Notes: generated by a model from the letters alone, not told the origin. Counted from the stretch's first letter, positions 16,620-25,501 are shown. The stretch: DNA of 32,280 nucleotides from Chromatiales bacterium (GCA_028280505.1 JANQLO010000010.1:1-32280), one strand, 5' to 3'. A program made the numbers and translations.

Positions 16620-17300
16620 ATGGCTTCCAAATTTATCATTCTTCTACTGGGTCTGTTTACGTCTGCCCAAGCGGTGGCGATGGATATCCGCATAGACTTG
16701 GGGAGCTTCTGGGGATCCACGGCGGGTCACTGGAACAACATCGGAGACTTCAACACATCGCATGGCGGCTTGATCGATCATCGTAGCGGTGCAACGACCG
16801 GTGTAACCATCAGCGGCGACGGCTGGCGCAATTTCACCGGTGTCGTGAATGCCTCCGATTGGCCCGATACCGACTGGGTCGAGAGCAGCGCGACCCTAGA
16901 TGGTGCCGGACTCTGGCCTGACGACATCGGCACTTTTCACCTGACCGGGCTCGCCAACGGGCGTTATGTGGTCGAAATCGTTTCGGTACGCTCGTTGTTC
17001 GACTATCCGAACACCATCGACGTCGATGGTGTTCACGCCGATGTCACATACAGAAATACGCCCGTTAAAACACCCTGGCATTCGAGCAGCGACGGTCTGG
17101 ATTCGCGCAACTGGCTGATCTGGAATGACCTATTGGTTGCCGACGGCGACTTGATGATCACCAACGAAGCGGGATTCGCCGGGATCGTCAACGCCATCCG
17201 AATTACCGCTGTGGAACCCACTGCGGTACCGGCACCATTCAGCGCGCTGTTACTGGCCTCGGGCCTTGCCGGTATCAGTGTGGTCAAACGTACCGCTTAA
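16620..17300 (+). CDS. Secreted protein with PEP-CTERM-like (VPAP) sorting tail
   Basis: A 226-residue protein with a signal peptide (MASKFIILLLGLFTSAQAVA, 1-20), an extracellular beta-rich body, and a C-terminal sorting-type tail at 203-226. The tail has VPAP, a hydrophobic helix (FSALLLASGLAGISVV) and a basic KR. That is the three-part layout of PEP-CTERM signals that exosortase cleaves, with VPAP in place of VPEP. The body (DIRIDLGSFWG, HLTGLANGRYVVEIVSVRS, NAIRITAVE) looks like a carbohydrate-binding or jelly-roll domain. GAGGG sits five bases before the ATG. A sigma54 promoter lies directly upstream. No exosortase gene is in the window, so the enzyme must be elsewhere or the tail is only a membrane anchor. 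Confidence 0.82.
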   Translation: MASKFIILLLGLFTSAQAVAMDIRIDLGSFWGSTAGHWNNIGDFNTSHGGLIDHRSGATTGVTISGDGWRNFTGVVNASDWPDTDWVESSATLDGAGLWPDDIGTFHLTGLANGRYVVEIVSVRSLFDYPNTIDVDGVHADVTYRNTPVKTPWHSSSDGLDSRNWLIWNDLLVADGDLMITNEAGFAGIVNAIRITAVEPTAVPAPFSALLLASGLAGISVVKRTA

Positions 17301-17308
17301 GGAGGCTG

Positions 17309-17348
17309 AGGCTGTTCCGGCACGCATACGCAGGGGCAGCCTTCTTTT
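17309..17348 (+). terminator. Possible terminator after the sorted-protein gene
   Basis: AGGCTG (17309-17314) can pair with CAGCCT (17337-17342) across a 22-base loop, followed by TCTTTTCG. The stem is short and the T run interrupted, so this is a weak candidate. Confidence 0.35.
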
Positions 17349-17351
17349 CGC

Positions 17352-17771
17352 CTATTTTACGGCAGGGACTTCCCAGCTTTTCAGCCGACGAAGATAAAGA
17401 CGTAGCTTGCCGTCGCCATAGTACCAATACTCGAACTTTCTGACCGTCTTGGTCGAATCCGGTTCGCCGAGGATGCGTATAACCTCATAGTACGGCATGC
17501 CTTTGGCCAGCAGATTCCAGTTGCCGGCGGTACGCCAACCACCGGGTTCAGGCTCGACCACACGAGCCGGATTCACCGGGACACCTTGCTCGATTTCGCC
17601 TTCGAGACGCTCGACGCGTTTTTGCAGATCGAGCACCTGCTGTTTCAGGGTTTCGATCTCTGCACTTTGTGATGGCGAGCCAATCGCTGCATCGGAGAAC
17701 AACAGCGCCATCACCAAAGCCGACAGAGGCGCAATTCGGCCGTGAATAGATAGTTTGATCATGTGCTTCAT
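17352..17771 (-). CDS. Small periplasmic coiled-coil protein with BamE/SmpA-like domain
   Basis: About 139 residues: a signal-like hydrophobic segment (IAPLSALVMALLFSDAAIG), a short coiled coil (AEIETLKQQVLDLQKRVERLEGE is its core, near 37-59), a proline-rich linker, and a C-terminal domain. The domain has WNLLAKGMPYYEVIRILGEP followed by FEYWYYGDGKL. The G-M-x-x-x-V-x-x-x-L-G-x-P pattern is that of BamE/SmpA-type folds in outer-membrane assembly lipoproteins, but no lipobox cysteine is seen. Three in-frame ATGs compete (17798, 17771, 17762); I chose 17771 as a compromise. A possible structural role at the envelope is inference. It lies 99 bases downstream of the SH3 protein gene on the same strand. 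Confidence 0.75.
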   Translation of the reverse strand: MKHMIKLSIHGRIAPLSALVMALLFSDAAIGSPSQSAEIETLKQQVLDLQKRVERLEGEIEQGVPVNPARVVEPEPGGWRTAGNWNLLAKGMPYYEVIRILGEPDSTKTVRKFEYWYYGDGKLRLYLRRLKSWEVPAVK

Positions 17772-17870
17772 ACTGCTAAAACCTTTTCCCAACGGCATGG
17801 CCCCTGTGCGAGCAGCTTAACAGACGGCCGCGACATTAGGCGGTGCGGCCACACCCACCGAATCACCTGT

Positions 17871-18563
17871 TCAGATTCGAAATCCGCCATAACGCTTGCG
17901 AATACGACGATCGATATACGCGATACCGGCGGCGAAACCGAGCGACAAGGCGACAAACCCGACGATCCAGTTCTGATAGCGTTTAAACCAATCTTGTTGT
18001 TCCGAATCGCCCTTCGGCCGCACAACCATATCTTGTGACTCCGCCAACACAATCAGCGCATCACGCACGCTGTCTTGCAGGCGCAGCAGCTCTTCCGGCG
18101 CGTTGTCCGCCCCGGCCTCCAACTCGGTAATGCGCGCCTCGGCCTGGGTCAACGCCTGCTGCAGCTCCGCCTCGCGCAGACTTGGCGGTGCCGACAGCCG
18201 GGCCGGATTTTCGGCACCGCCATTCTCACCGGCGCTCTCACGCAATGCGGCCAATTCCATACCCATCTGACGCAGGCGTGCCTGAGTCTCCAGCAACATG
18301 GCCTTGGCCGGCTTTTCCTCGGTGACGTAGCCGGCTTCCACCCAGCCAGTGGTGTCATCGGCCATACGCACCTCGGCGAAGTCGTCCTTGCGACGCAGAA
18401 CCTCGATCGGCGTACCGCTGGACAGCAAGCGCAGCGGCGTACCTTCGGCCCCGGGCCCATTGTAGAGACCGACAACGAGTTTATCGGTGATATGTGCCGC
18501 CCAGACCGGCGTGGCCGGCATGAACAGCAACAGCAGGAGAAACGACAGCTTTCGGCGAATCAT
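17871..18563 (-). CDS. TIGR04211-type SH3-domain, coiled-coil membrane protein (YgiM-like)
   Basis: A 230-residue envelope protein. Its order is signal peptide (1-23), a bacterial SH3 domain (about 24-86, with TPIEVLRRKDDFAEVRMADD and TTGWVEAGYV), a long Glu/Ala/Leu-rich coiled coil (about 87-180), and a C-terminal membrane helix near 202-220 followed by a basic tail (RRIRKRYGG). This is the plan of TIGR04211/YgiM proteins in gammaproteobacteria. Their SH3 part faces the periplasm and may contact peptidoglycan; the function is not established. The ATG at 18563 gives a clean signal peptide. A 128-base spacer with an imperfect hairpin separates it from the UPF0149 gene upstream. Confidence 0.85.
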   Translation of the reverse strand: MIRRKLSFLLLLLFMPATPVWAAHITDKLVVGLYNGPGAEGTPLRLLSSGTPIEVLRRKDDFAEVRMADDTTGWVEAGYVTEEKPAKAMLLETQARLRQMGMELAALRESAGENGGAENPARLSAPPSLREAELQQALTQAEARITELEAGADNAPEELLRLQDSVRDALIVLAESQDMVVRPKGDSEQQDWFKRYQNWIVGFVALSLGFAAGIAYIDRRIRKRYGGFRI

Positions 18564-18691
18564 GCGGAACTCGATCGGCAGAGAGTTGGCGGCATTTTAA
18601 ATGTTCGTCTACGGGATGTGGGCCTCTTCGACCAAAGCACGAGCAAGAGGTCTTGCCACATGGCCGAGGGTTTGGGTTCAGATCGAGCGAT

Positions 18692-19246
18692 TCAGGCGTT
18701 ACGCCCCGCCTGCCACCACTGATACAAACCGACGGCCGAGTCTCCCAATTCGTCGGCGGCTTCACGGTGCGCGGCTTCATCGGGCGGATCGAACCACTGT
18801 GCCTCGTCGTACATCAAGAAAGACAGAATCGGGGTCAGCAGGCCACCGGCCCGTTCATCCCCCAACAGACGGTCGCGCTGGTCCTCGCCCAAGAACTCGA
18901 CCCCGGCCATGTAACCCTGACACCAGCCATAGGGAAGCGGTAACGTGCTGCCATCGTCACGCGGCAGTTGTAACACCAGCGGCCCATATTCGGCACGGCG
19001 CAGATCAGCCAACAACTCGGTACGGAACCGATACAGCAAATCACGCAGGCTTTCGTCTTCGGCCAACGCACCAAGTACTCGGTCAAGCAATGCACTGCGA
19101 GCGGAATCAGCCGCGGCAGCGGTCGCGCTAAGGAAACCATGGGCGACATCGAGAGGCATGCACCCCATCTCTTCCATCTGCTCGACCAAATGGTTCTGCA
19201 GACGCTCCAACTCCTCGGGGCCGAGCGCCTTGATCGCATCTCCCAT
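18692..19246 (-). CDS. UPF0149 (YecA/YgfB) family protein
   Basis: A 184-residue, helical, acidic cytoplasmic protein. MPLDVAHGFLSATAAAAD near residues 30-47 and WCQGYMAGVEFL near 108-119 are the two conserved patches of the UPF0149 family, and TPILSFLMYDE follows. It lacks the C-terminal cysteine-rich SEC-C motif that longer YecA proteins carry, so it is closer to YgfB. Family function is uncertain; YgfB has been tied to regulation in Pseudomonas. The start ATG shares one base with the prlC stop (TGATG), so translation is coupled to the peptidase gene. Confidence 0.88.
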   Translation of the reverse strand: MGDAIKALGPEELERLQNHLVEQMEEMGCMPLDVAHGFLSATAAAADSARSALLDRVLGALAEDESLRDLLYRFRTELLADLRRAEYGPLVLQLPRDDGSTLPLPYGWCQGYMAGVEFLGEDQRDRLLGDERAGGLLTPILSFLMYDEAQWFDPPDEAAHREAADELGDSAVGLYQWWQAGRNA

Positions 19247-21279
19247 CAGGCAGCGATTCCGGTATGGCGCAATAGGGCATCGATCGTCGGCTCACGCCCG
19301 CGAAAGGCAACGAACAGCTCCATAGCGTCTTTTGAGCCGCCCTTCTCGAGAATGTTTTGCAAAAAGGACTGGCCGGTCGCCTGATCGAACACACCGTTTT
19401 CCTCGAACAGCGAAAAGGCATCGGCAGACAATACCTCCGCCCACTTATAGCTGTAATAGCCGGCCGCATAACCTCCGGCAAAGATATGCGAGAAGGCGTG
19501 CGCAAAACGATTCCAGGTCGGCGGCCTGATCACCGCGACTTCGTCGCGTACCTGGTCGAGTATCTCGTAGATACGCCCACCCTTTTCGGGGTCGTATTCG
19601 AGATGAATGCGAAAATCGAACAACGCGAACTCCAATTGACGCACCATCATCATGCCGGATTGGAAATTCTTCGCCGCGCGCATGCGCTCATAAAGGTCGT
19701 CAGGAATCTTCTCGCCCGTCTCATAGTGGGCCGCAAACAAATCGAGAACTTCGCGCTCCCAGCAGAAGTTTTCCATGAACTGCGACGGCAGCTCGACCGC
19801 GTCCCAGGCAACCCCATTGATACCGGCCACTGCCGGATAGTCGACCTTGGTCAGCATATGATGAAGCCCGTGGCCGAATTCATGGAACAGGGTTTCGACC
19901 TCATCATGGGTCAGCAAGGCCGGCTTGCCGCCGACAGGTGGGGTGAAGTTGCAGGTCATATAGGCAACCGGAACCTGGTCGACCCGCTCGGTCTGCATGC
20001 GTGTCTGGCAGTCGTCCATCCAGGCACCGCCGCGTTTGTTCCGTCGCGCATACAAATCGAAATAAAACTGACCGCGGAGACCGCCGTTTCGATCGCGGAT
20101 CTCGTAGAAACGCACGTCCGGGTGCCAGGCATCGACACCCTCGACCGCGTGGAAAGTGACGCCGTACAAACGCCCCACCACCTCGAACATACCCGGCACC
20201 ACGCGGTCTTCGGGAAAGTAAGGCTTTACCTCCTCCTGCGTGATGCTGTAGCGATGCTGACGCAGCTTTTCGCTGTAATAGGCGACATCCCAAGGCTCTA
20301 ATCGTTCGACGTCGTAATGTTCGGCAGCAAAGTCCCGCAACTCGGCCAATTCACGCTCGGCCTGCGGCTTGGAGCGCGCGGCGAGGTCATGAAGGAATTG
20401 CAGCACCTCGTCGGCTGAACGGGCCATCTTGCGCGCCAACGACCGTTCGGCATAGTTGGCGAAACCGAGCAAACAGGCCTGTTCGTGACGGAGCGCGAGG
20501 ATACGCTCCATATGTTCGCCATTATCGAACCGGCTGGCATGCGGACCCTGATCGCTGGCCCGGGTCTGATAGGCCTCGTAAACTTCACGACGCAGGCCGG
20601 CGTCGTCGGCGTAAGTCATCACGGGGAAGAACGACGGATAATCGAGGGTCAGCAGCCAGCCCGATTCGTCGCGCTGTTCAGCCGTGTGGCGCGCCAGATC
20701 CAGCGCCGATTGCGGCAACCCGGCAAGATCGCTCACATCGTCGATACGTTTGCTCCAGGCATTGGTGGCATCGAGTACATTATCGGAATACTTGCTGGTT
20801 AGCTTCGACAGCTCCTGACTGATGGCCTTATAGCGCGCCTTATCCTCGGCCGGCAGATCGACGCCAGACAGGTGAAAATCACGCAGGGCATTATCGAGCA
20901 CCTTGCGTTGCACCGAATCGAGTGAGGCGTCGTCTGCGGCAACGGCTTGATAAGCCGCGAACAAACGCTCGTTCTGGCCCATCTCGGTACCGTAGTCCGA
21001 CAACTTCGGCAGACAGGCATTGTAAGCATCACGGAGCGCATCGCTGTTGACCACCGAGTTCATGTGCGAAACAGGCGACCAAACACGTTCGAGCCGGTCT
21101 TCGAGTAACTCGATCGGTTCGATCAGGTTTCGCCAGTTCGGGTGTTCGGTCTGTTCGAGCAAATCGGCGATACGGCGCCGATTGTTATCCAGTAAGTAAT
21201 CGATCGCCGGCTCAACGTGCTCCGAACCAATTTGCGAAAAGGCCGGCAAACCATCTTGTTCCAGCAGTGGATTGGACAT
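19246..21279 (-). CDS. prlC: Oligopeptidase A (M3 family zinc peptidase)
   Basis: This cytoplasmic metallopeptidase degrades short peptides such as cleaved signal peptides. The 677-residue length is normal for the family. The zinc motif H466-E-F-G-H470 occurs in VETLFHEFGHGLHHML, and the third ligand lies in the following ELPSQFMENFCWE. The N-terminal helical half (NPLLEQDGLPAFSQI at the start) and the C-terminal FAGGYAAGYYSYKWAEVLS are both typical of PrlC. The ATG at 21279 has AGGT six bases upstream; the open frame extends five codons further without support. The stop overlaps the UPF0149 start by one base. Confidence 0.97.
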   Translation of the reverse strand: MSNPLLEQDGLPAFSQIGSEHVEPAIDYLLDNNRRRIADLLEQTEHPNWRNLIEPIELLEDRLERVWSPVSHMNSVVNSDALRDAYNACLPKLSDYGTEMGQNERLFAAYQAVAADDASLDSVQRKVLDNALRDFHLSGVDLPAEDKARYKAISQELSKLTSKYSDNVLDATNAWSKRIDDVSDLAGLPQSALDLARHTAEQRDESGWLLTLDYPSFFPVMTYADDAGLRREVYEAYQTRASDQGPHASRFDNGEHMERILALRHEQACLLGFANYAERSLARKMARSADEVLQFLHDLAARSKPQAERELAELRDFAAEHYDVERLEPWDVAYYSEKLRQHRYSITQEEVKPYFPEDRVVPGMFEVVGRLYGVTFHAVEGVDAWHPDVRFYEIRDRNGGLRGQFYFDLYARRNKRGGAWMDDCQTRMQTERVDQVPVAYMTCNFTPPVGGKPALLTHDEVETLFHEFGHGLHHMLTKVDYPAVAGINGVAWDAVELPSQFMENFCWEREVLDLFAAHYETGEKIPDDLYERMRAAKNFQSGMMMVRQLEFALFDFRIHLEYDPEKGGRIYEILDQVRDEVAVIRPPTWNRFAHAFSHIFAGGYAAGYYSYKWAEVLSADAFSLFEENGVFDQATGQSFLQNILEKGGSKDAMELFVAFRGREPTIDALLRHTGIAA

Positions 21280-21382
21280 CTTGCACCTACTCAATCAAAC
21301 GAACACGCTTCGATTTTGACACGAAGACCGGCAGGAAAACCTTGGGACCAATGGCGTTTGCGTCAAATCGGCATGAGGCCGG

Positions 21383-23134
21383 TTAAGGCGAGTAAAGAAG
21401 CGCGACGTTCATCTCGTCCGCCGGCACCGGACGTCCGAACAAGAAGCCCTGGGCCTCGTCACATCCGATACTGCGCAGGAAGGAACTCTGTTCGGCGGTC
21501 TCTACGCCCTCGGCAACCACTTTCAGACCCAGGCTATGGCCCATTGCGATAATCGCGGACACGATGGCCGAATCGTCTTGATCGACCGGGATGTCGCGAA
21601 TGAAGGATCGATCGATTTTCAGTTTATCTACCGGAAAACGCTTGAGATAGGCCATGGAGGAATTGCCCAGGCCGAAGTCGTCGATCACCAATTCGATGCC
21701 CATATCGCGCAGGGCTCGCATCTGCGCATCCGCCTTGAACGGGCCCTCCATCACCCAAGTCTCGGTGATCTCCAACTCGAGTAGCTCACCCGGCAAACCG
21801 CTGACCGCGAGCGCATTCTCGACCGCGTCGGGCAAACCCTCCCCCTGAAACTGTCGACCCGAGATGTTGACCGCGAGGCGTCCGAACTCCAAGCCCTGCT
21901 CGCGCCATTGCTGAGCCTGGCGGCAGGCGGTCTCCAGCGCCCAGGCACCAATGGTCACAATCAAACCGGTATCTTCGGCCACCGGTAAAAACCGGGTCGG
22001 CTCCACCAAGCGGCCTTGATCGTCACGCCAGCGAATCAAGGCCTCGATCCCCACCAGACGACCGGAGCCCAAGTCGTACTGCGGTTGGTAGCACAGATCG
22101 AATTCGTCATGCTCCATCGCGCGACGAAGCTGTCGTGTGAGTTGCAGCCGTTCCTCGGCACGGCGGTTCATCTCCGGCTCATAGAAGGCATAACGGTTCT
22201 TGCCACGCTCTTTGGCCTGGTACATGGCCGCATCCGCGTGCTTCAACAATGTTTGTACGTCACTTCCGTCTTCGGGAAACACCGCAATACCGATGCTGGT
22301 CGTGACATGACCCTGCTCACCACCCAGTTCGTAGGGCTCGGTGATTACCTGCAACAATTCATCACAAATCGCCTGAACACCACTGTCGCGATCAACGTCG
22401 CTCAACAATACGGCAAATTCATCGCCGCCCACCCGCGCAACGATGTCGGCCTTACGTAAACGCGATGTCAGTCGCACACCGACCAAGCGCAACACCTCGT
22501 CGCCAGCCGCATGGCCAAGATTGTCATTGATCAGTTTGAAGCCGTCGAGGTCGAGAAACAACAACGCGAATCTTTTACCTGAACGCGAGGCATGATTGAT
22601 CGCATGCAGCAAACGGTCCTGCAACAAAACCCGGTTCGGCAGCTCTGTCGTGGGATCATAATGTGCCAGCCGATGGATACGCTCCGCAGCAAACTTCTCG
22701 GCAGAAATATCGCTGAAAAGACACAAATGGTGCAGCAAGCGCTTTTGCTCATCGCGCACCGCAACGATGGTGCGGCTCTCGGGAAACACCTCGCCATCTG
22801 CACGTCGACTCCACAGCTCGCCGATCCAAATATCGTCGCGGTCGAGTGCTGCCTGTATACCCTCTTCCAGGCCGGGTTCGTCACGTCCGGCGCTGAGCAT
22901 ATTGTCGCGTCGACCTATTACATCTTGTCCTTGCCAACCGGTAATTCGAGTAAACGCAGGATTGACCTTGAGTATCTTGTGATCGGCATCGGTGACCATT
23001 ATGCCTTGCGGACCATGCTCAAAAACGCTGGCCGCAAGATATAAGTCACTCGATGGGCGAATGGTGACCTGCGCCTGGGCATCGGGCCCACTGGCACTCA
23101 GTTCACCGTCATACTGACTTTCAGTATCGGTCAT
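21383..23134 (-). CDS. PAS-GGDEF-EAL c-di-GMP turnover protein
   Basis: A 583-residue soluble signalling protein with no membrane segment. A PAS sensor domain at about 31-150 (FEHGPQGIMVTDADHKILKVN, NPAFTRITGW) is followed by GGDEF (155-315) and EAL (330-575). The cyclase signature G236-G-D-E-F240 is intact. The product-inhibition site R227-K-A-D230 sits five residues before it. The phosphodiesterase motif E364-A-L is in VGIEALIRW, with LEITETWVM, DDFGLGNSSMAYL and VDKLKIDRSF downstream. Both activities therefore look possible, and net direction cannot be predicted. It likely adjusts c-di-GMP according to a cytosolic cue sensed by PAS. It stands alone, 188 bases from the GIDE-domain gene. Confidence 0.93.
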   Translation of the reverse strand: MTDTESQYDGELSASGPDAQAQVTIRPSSDLYLAASVFEHGPQGIMVTDADHKILKVNPAFTRITGWQGQDVIGRRDNMLSAGRDEPGLEEGIQAALDRDDIWIGELWSRRADGEVFPESRTIVAVRDEQKRLLHHLCLFSDISAEKFAAERIHRLAHYDPTTELPNRVLLQDRLLHAINHASRSGKRFALLFLDLDGFKLINDNLGHAAGDEVLRLVGVRLTSRLRKADIVARVGGDEFAVLLSDVDRDSGVQAICDELLQVITEPYELGGEQGHVTTSIGIAVFPEDGSDVQTLLKHADAAMYQAKERGKNRYAFYEPEMNRRAEERLQLTRQLRRAMEHDEFDLCYQPQYDLGSGRLVGIEALIRWRDDQGRLVEPTRFLPVAEDTGLIVTIGAWALETACRQAQQWREQGLEFGRLAVNISGRQFQGEGLPDAVENALAVSGLPGELLELEITETWVMEGPFKADAQMRALRDMGIELVIDDFGLGNSSMAYLKRFPVDKLKIDRSFIRDIPVDQDDSAIVSAIIAMGHSLGLKVVAEGVETAEQSSFLRSIGCDEAQGFLFGRPVPADEMNVALLYSP

Positions 23135-23322
23135 CAGATGGAATTGTGGCTGTCGACCATACTCTGATGTTAGCCGACCGTGGAAGACTCGAACTTTGAA
23201 CCGAGTCCAGGCTTAGGATAACGATCGAACTGGGTTTCGCACATATGCCATGCTGACAAATATGACCGATATTCCCGATTGGGGGATGTCAACACCCGCG
23301 ATCCGAACGCCTAAAGCACTCG

Positions 23323-24273
23323 TCACAAACGGGTCGAAAGCATTGAAGCACTGGCCGATGCCAACACCACAAAAGCCATAAAACCCAAGCGCATACGCCA
23401 ACGATAGCGCCGTAAAAGACCGAACTCCGCCAGATTGGACAACAGGAAAAAGCGTCCGTCTTCGGGCTTACCTAAAGTGTGTACCGGACCTTGGTGAAAA
23501 CTTTCGGTATGACTCTGTGCCGCCTCGCGCTTGGCCACTTTACGTGCATGATCCCACTCTTCTGCATCTATCAATCCATCACGATTGCTATCAAAACGCT
23601 CACGCAAAGTGTCCGGCCTGGTCTTCCATTCACGCAGGATGGCACCGGTTAAATCATGCAAGGTACTGGCGTGGTCAGCACTCCCCAGGGTGCGAAAGCG
23701 GCCGATCGCGTAGAGCGGATCACCGTCGAGTATAACGGCTTCGATATAACGATAACGGCCGGCACCGAGGCTACCGAACAGCTTTTCGCTGACCTTAATG
23801 ACGGTATCTGCAGTCTTACCCAAGCTCGGCATACGCACGTGAACGCCATGCCCACCCCAACCATCACCATCATCAAACCAACGCCGGGTGTGCTCGGTGG
23901 TTACCTCGGCACCCTCGGGATCGATTACACAATCGCCGGTATCGTCGTTCAGCAGAAAAATACCATCGCTTCGGCCCTGACGGACCAAACGCCAGTCCTT
24001 TCCACTGCGTTCCTCGACCCGATAGCGATACCAGCAACAGTGAATGTGTGACAGCGGAGCGATAATAGGGTCGCCATCGAGCGCTTTCGCCGTACCAATC
24101 AGTTCGACGTAGCCCTGCGGTGCCGAACGCACTCGGGCCGTCGGGATATTTTCGATATGGCGTGTACGGCGCAAACCGGAAAATCCCGCCAACAGGGCCA
24201 CAACCGCCAGGGCCACCGCGAATACCAGCACACCATCCGGCGCATGGGCCAGTTTCTCCAACCAGTCGCCCAT
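23323..24273 (-). CDS. GIDE-domain membrane protein with an EF-hand
   Basis: A 316-residue membrane protein with helices at about 14-32 and 296-313. The intervening soluble part begins GYVELIGTAKALDGDPIIAP and has HCCWYRYRVEER and a GAGRYRYIEAVILDGDPLYAIG stretch. These match the bacterial relatives of the GIDE/MULAN domain, named after a eukaryotic mitochondrial E3 ligase; no RING finger is present here. A canonical EF-hand loop, D228-S-N-R-D-G-L-I-D-A-E-E239, has acidic residues at positions 1, 3 (Asn), 5, 9 and 12, so calcium binding is expected. The gene follows lemA by 22 bases, a pairing known in other bacteria. Function is unknown, and nothing shows ubiquitin-like activity. Confidence 0.82.
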   Translation of the reverse strand: MGDWLEKLAHAPDGVLVFAVALAVVALLAGFSGLRRTRHIENIPTARVRSAPQGYVELIGTAKALDGDPIIAPLSHIHCCWYRYRVEERSGKDWRLVRQGRSDGIFLLNDDTGDCVIDPEGAEVTTEHTRRWFDDGDGWGGHGVHVRMPSLGKTADTVIKVSEKLFGSLGAGRYRYIEAVILDGDPLYAIGRFRTLGSADHASTLHDLTGAILREWKTRPDTLRERFDSNRDGLIDAEEWDHARKVAKREAAQSHTESFHQGPVHTLGKPEDGRFFLLSNLAEFGLLRRYRWRMRLGFMAFVVLASASASMLSTRL

Positions 24274-24295
24274 CTAAAGTGCTACTGCGTGGCAG

Positions 24296-24868
24296 TTAAT
24301 TGAACAAAGTACCCAGATTGACGTCGCGCAGCTCCCGCTGGTCGAATTCGAGCAACTGCGCCGGCTTGAAGGCGAGAAGGCGGGCAACGATAAGATCGGG
24401 AAACTGTTCGATACGCACGTTGTTGGCGTTGACCGAGGCATTGTAGAACTCGCGCCGGTCGGCGATGGCGTTCTCTAAACCGGAGATACGCGCTTGCAGA
24501 TGCTGGAAGCTCTCGTTGGCTTTGAGGTCCGGATAGGCCTCAGCGACCGCAAACAGGTTGCCCAAACCCATCCGCAACAAGCCCTCGGCCTGACCCAAGC
24601 CACCCACATCCTGCGCCTCACGCGCACTGGCGACCGCCGCACGCGCCTGCATAACCTTCTCCAAGGTCTCACTTTCGTGCTTCATATAGGCCTTACAAGT
24701 CTCGACCAACTTGGGCAATTCGTCGTGCCGCTGTTTGAGCAACACGTCGATATTCGACCACGCTTGACTCACAGCATGCTTCAACCCGACCAAACCGTTA
24801 TAGATCACAATGGCATAGCCGACGATCACCACTGCGATAACAATGAAAATCATAGTGCTGACTTCCAT
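24296..24868 (-). CDS. lemA: LemA family membrane protein
   Basis: A 190-residue LemA protein. It has one N-terminal membrane helix (IFIVIAVVIVGYAIVIYNGL, near 7-26) and a four-helix cytoplasmic or periplasmic bundle with the family motifs YNGLVGLKHAV, QAWSNIDVLLKQRHDELP, LVETCKAYMKHE and AEAYPDLKANESF. LemA function is unsettled; it is often next to proteases or GIDE proteins. The ATG at 24868 lacks a well-spaced Shine-Dalgarno, while GGAAG lies eight bases before an ATG at 24853 (MIFIV), so the start could be five codons later. It leads a two-gene unit with the GIDE gene and is divergent from the carbonic anhydrase gene across 72 bases. Confidence 0.93.
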   Translation of the reverse strand: MEVSTMIFIVIAVVIVGYAIVIYNGLVGLKHAVSQAWSNIDVLLKQRHDELPKLVETCKAYMKHESETLEKVMQARAAVASAREAQDVGGLGQAEGLLRMGLGNLFAVAEAYPDLKANESFQHLQARISGLENAIADRREFYNASVNANNVRIEQFPDLIVARLLAFKPAQLLEFDQRELRDVNLGTLFN

Positions 24869-24940
24869 TTCCCCAACCCCCGATGGCTGTTAACGTGTAC
24901 CCGACTATAACGGCACTATGGCGCGGAAACTTTGACCGTC

Positions 24941-25501
24941 ATGAACAATATGCAATGTCCGATTCGCTCGTTCGAACAGTTCACCCCGGAGATTCACGCC
25001 GACGCCTGGCTCGATCCGAGCTGTGTCGTAATCGGCGATGTGCACATCGGCGCGAGATCCAATATCTGGCCAGGGGTCGTGGTACGCGGCGATATCAACC
25101 GCATCCGCATCGGCTGCGATACCAATATCCAGGACGGCAGCATACTGCACAATAGCCACGACGGCCCCTTCATGCCGGGCGGCGCTCCGCTGCTGATCGG
25201 CGACCGGGTGACTGTCGGGCACAAAGCCATCCTGCACGGCTGTGAGATTGCCGACGATTGTCTGATCGGCATGGGTGCCATCGTGATGGACAAAGTGATG
25301 ATCGAAACAGGCGTCATGCTCGGCGCCGGCAGCCTGGTGCCACCCGGCAAAACACTGCTGTCGGGCTATCTCTATACCGGTACACCGGCACGCCAGTCAC
25401 GCCCCTTGACCGACCGGGAAAAGGCCTATTTCGCCTATTCCGCGGAGTATTACGTGAAGCTGGCCGGCCGCCATCGCGGCGCACCGGCCCAAATGACTTA
25501 A
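24941..25501 (+). CDS. Gamma-class carbonic anhydrase family protein (YrdA-like)
   Basis: A 186-residue left-handed beta-helix protein with hexapeptide repeats (IGDVHIGARSNIWPGVVVRGD, IGDRVTVGHKAILHG, IGMGAIVMDKVMIETGVMLG). The three zinc-binding histidines expected of the family are present: H73 in HNSHDGP, and H94 and H99 in VGHKAILH. Gamma-carbonic anhydrases hydrate CO2 as trimers, but many YrdA/PaaY/CaiE relatives show little activity, so this is a family name and not a proven enzyme. The ATG at 24941 is favoured over a TTG at 24932; a further ATG at 24950 is possible. The last four bases (TTAA) are shared with the convergent lipoprotein gene's stop. Confidence 0.9.
   Translation: MNNMQCPIRSFEQFTPEIHADAWLDPSCVVIGDVHIGARSNIWPGVVVRGDINRIRIGCDTNIQDGSILHNSHDGPFMPGGAPLLIGDRVTVGHKAILHGCEIADDCLIGMGAIVMDKVMIETGVMLGAGSLVPPGKTLLSGYLYTGTPARQSRPLTDREKAYFAYSAEYYVKLAGRHRGAPAQMT

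Noticed and set aside
18564-18691. Possible 6S RNA next to a UPF0149 gene
   Set aside because: The spacer is only 128 bases and lacks the large central bubble flanked by long stems expected of 6S RNA; zapA and ygfA are not adjacent.
19357-20301. A 314-codon plus-strand frame
   Set aside because: Opposite the catalytic half of prlC, with no ribosome-binding site or recognisable protein.
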